From Cyanobacteria bacterium HKST-UBA02 (lineage in GTDB: Bacteria; Cyanobacteriota; Vampirovibrionia; Obscuribacterales; Obscuribacteraceae), in contig JAGQHH010000017.1 in NCBI GenBank assembly GCA_020431945.1, positions 1 to 6,552 of the forward strand: a stretch of 6,552 nucleotides of DNA, written 5' to 3'. Position numbers and translations under genes: made by a program. The notes beneath the pieces are model-generated. The model was not told where the DNA came from, did not search any database, and saw nothing but the letters and a program-made list of their open reading frames with translations. Shown piece after piece: positions 5,346 to 6,552 of the stretch (positions are counted from its first letter, which is position 1; every line of letters begins with the position of its first letter).

Positions 5346-6552
5346 CTACTGAATCTCTTCCAGCCTGGCGATCTGCTCTTCTTCTTTCTTGATCTCATCG
5401 GCAAGCTCGAGACTCTTATAGGCGGCCAGGAGCTTGCGGTGCCCTTCGACACTGGCAGGATAGATGTCGGTGGCTTTGCGATAGCTGTCTACAGCTTTAT
5501 TGAACTCTTTGAGCGTCATGAGTGCATCGCCGGTCTGGATATAGGCCTCGGTGAGATAGGGATTCTGCTCCAGGGCCTTATCGGCAAAACCGATAGCCTC
5601 ACGAGCCTTGCCTCTTTCATTGCTCACCCTGGCCAGCACCAGATACGATGCGTACATCCGCGAGTAGGCCTCGAGCGCCGCCCTGGCACTGGTCTCGGCA
5701 GCATCCGGATCTTTATTGTCCATAGCCAGCCTGGCTCTCTCCAGCTCCACCTCCGCCAGGAAGGCCGGCTTCTCATCCCGGGTCTTCGTGGCTATGGCAA
5801 GCGCCTTTTCGAGCAAGGAAGCAGCCTCTTTGCGGTCGCCTGCAAGACGGCTGGCCCTGGCTTTCAAAACGAGCCAGCGAGGCTCTTTAGCGATCTCTTC
5901 ATCAGTCACCCTGGCGAGTTGAGCGGTGGCTGGCTCGGTCTTCTCGAGACGCAGGAGAGCCTGCACCAGGGCATAGCGAAAACCGGACTGATTCTTCTCC
6001 GGCAACTTTTCGAAGCTGGTCAAGAGCTCTTTCACGTCTTCGCTCTTACGACTGGAAAGAGCCCGGGACTGGCGCAACAAGTATTGATCGGTGACGGCGC
6101 TGTCGCTCTCGCGAGTGAGACTGTAGAGGGTCTCGAACTGGGCGGCGGCATCGTTGAACCGGCCTTCGATGAGAAGCAGGGAAGCAAGAGAGCGAATGAT
6201 ATCTTCCTTGCGCGGATCGCCATCGCCTTTGTATCCGGGGAATTGTTGCAGGGCCAGCGCGGTGATGAAACCAGCCTCGGCGTGCAGATATGACTCGATC
6301 TGGGCATTGCAGTAACCGAGTGCCACCAGATCTTTGACTGCCGGCACCGGACCGCTGTTGAGAGCTCGCGTATAGTATTTGATTGCTTTCTCGAATTCTT
6401 TGCGCGACACGAAGATGGCGCCGAGCTTGCGCAGGGGGCGCGGATCGTGCTCGCTTAGATTGGCCGCTTTCAGGTACTCTTCCATGGCATCGTCGGTTCG
6501 ATCCATGGCCTCGAGCGCCTCGCCCAGATGATAGTGCAAGCGAGCGTCCTTA
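5346..6552 (-). CDS. Tetratricopeptide repeat protein, N-terminus outside the window
   Basis: This is a helical-repeat scaffold protein. The visible part is 401 residues ending at TAG (5348-5346), and the frame stays open to the right edge. An in-frame TTG at 6539 falls in the middle of a TPR helix (ARLHYHLGEALEAMD), so the true start is almost certainly upstream of the window. Counting from the first complete codon, clear TPR units lie at about 5-37, 38-70, 118-149 and 223-254. Two consecutive 34-residue units follow at 300-333 and 334-367 (RGKAREAIGFADKALEQNP, then KEFNKAVDSYRKATDIYP). The middle is degenerate but keeps the A-x-x-x-Y/F-x-x-A-L pattern. A charged helix, KKEEEQIARLEEIQ, ends the protein. 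No catalytic domain or membrane span is visible in this part, and any signal sequence would be off-window. Family call is firm; function is unknown. Confidence 0.9.
   Translation of the reverse strand, partial: KDARLHYHLGEALEAMDRTDDAMEEYLKAANLSEHDPRPLRKLGAIFVSRKEFEKAIKYYTRALNSGPVPAVKDLVALGYCNAQIESYLHAEAGFITALALQQFPGYKGDGDPRKEDIIRSLASLLLIEGRFNDAAAQFETLYSLTRESDSAVTDQYLLRQSRALSSRKSEDVKELLTSFEKLPEKNQSGFRYALVQALLRLEKTEPATAQLARVTDEEIAKEPRWLVLKARASRLAGDRKEAASLLEKALAIATKTRDEKPAFLAEVELERARLAMDNKDPDAAETSARAALEAYSRMYASYLVLARVSNERGKAREAIGFADKALEQNPYLTEAYIQTGDALMTLKEFNKAVDSYRKATDIYPASVEGHRKLLAAYKSLELADEIKKEEEQIARLEEIQ

Noticed and set aside
5439..6293. Long open frame on the plus strand opposite the second TPR gene
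   Set aside because: The minus strand shows well-formed TPR helices throughout, and the plus-strand translation has no recognisable domain. It is an antisense shadow.
1..6552. Mobile elements, CRISPR arrays, tRNA or rRNA genes, toxin-antitoxin or defence modules
   Set aside because: I saw no transposase or integrase motifs, terminal inverted repeats, spaced identical repeats or structural RNA signatures. The repeated DNA is limited to TPR coding periodicity and the short elements listed.

Overview
This 6.55 kb window looks like an ordinary stretch of bacterial chromosome. It has moderately high GC, short intergenic gaps and full-length genes. I see no phage, transposon, CRISPR, tRNA or rRNA signature. 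The free-living-style metabolic genes next to kinesin-light-chain-like TPR proteins are a style I associate with deep-branching, non-photosynthetic cyanobacterial relatives (Obscuribacterales/'Melainabacteria'). That placement is a low-confidence impression, not something the sequence proves.

Layout. (1) Positions 1-1154, minus strand: a thiolase (acetyl-CoA C-acetyl/acyltransferase), lacking only its last few residues at the window edge. (2) Positions 1155-1266: a divergent intergenic region with a plausible sigma70-type promoter reading right. (3) Positions 1267-3158, plus strand: a tight two-gene unit, alanine dehydrogenase (ald, TTG start with a strong Shine-Dalgarno) followed 5 nt later by an exodeoxyribonuclease III family AP endonuclease (xth). 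(4) Positions 3159-3287: an intergenic region with a 10-bp direct repeat, an 8-bp inverted repeat and a possible 19-codon ORF. (5) Positions 3288-4820, plus strand: a 510-residue protein made almost entirely of 42-residue TPR units. (6) Positions 4796-5191, minus strand: a small unrecognised membrane protein whose 3' end overlaps the TPR gene by 25 nt, with a good promoter at 5316-5344. (7) Positions 5346-6552, minus strand: a second, different TPR protein built on about 34-residue repeats, whose N-terminus lies outside the window.

How they work together. The thiolase and alanine dehydrogenase are both central carbon/nitrogen enzymes: thiolytic release or condensation of acetyl-CoA, and alanine/pyruvate interconversion. 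They are divergently transcribed and could share regulation, but nothing proves this. The AP endonuclease is probably co-transcribed with ald. The two TPR proteins are scaffold-type proteins without attached catalytic domains, and the membrane protein between them has no recognisable family. I found no convincing new multi-gene system. The more interesting items are the indel-free 42-residue TPR array, the orphan membrane protein with its promoter and leader, the ald-xth coupling, a Ser-to-Cys change in a conserved thiolase motif, and the symmetric elements in the 3159-3287 gap.
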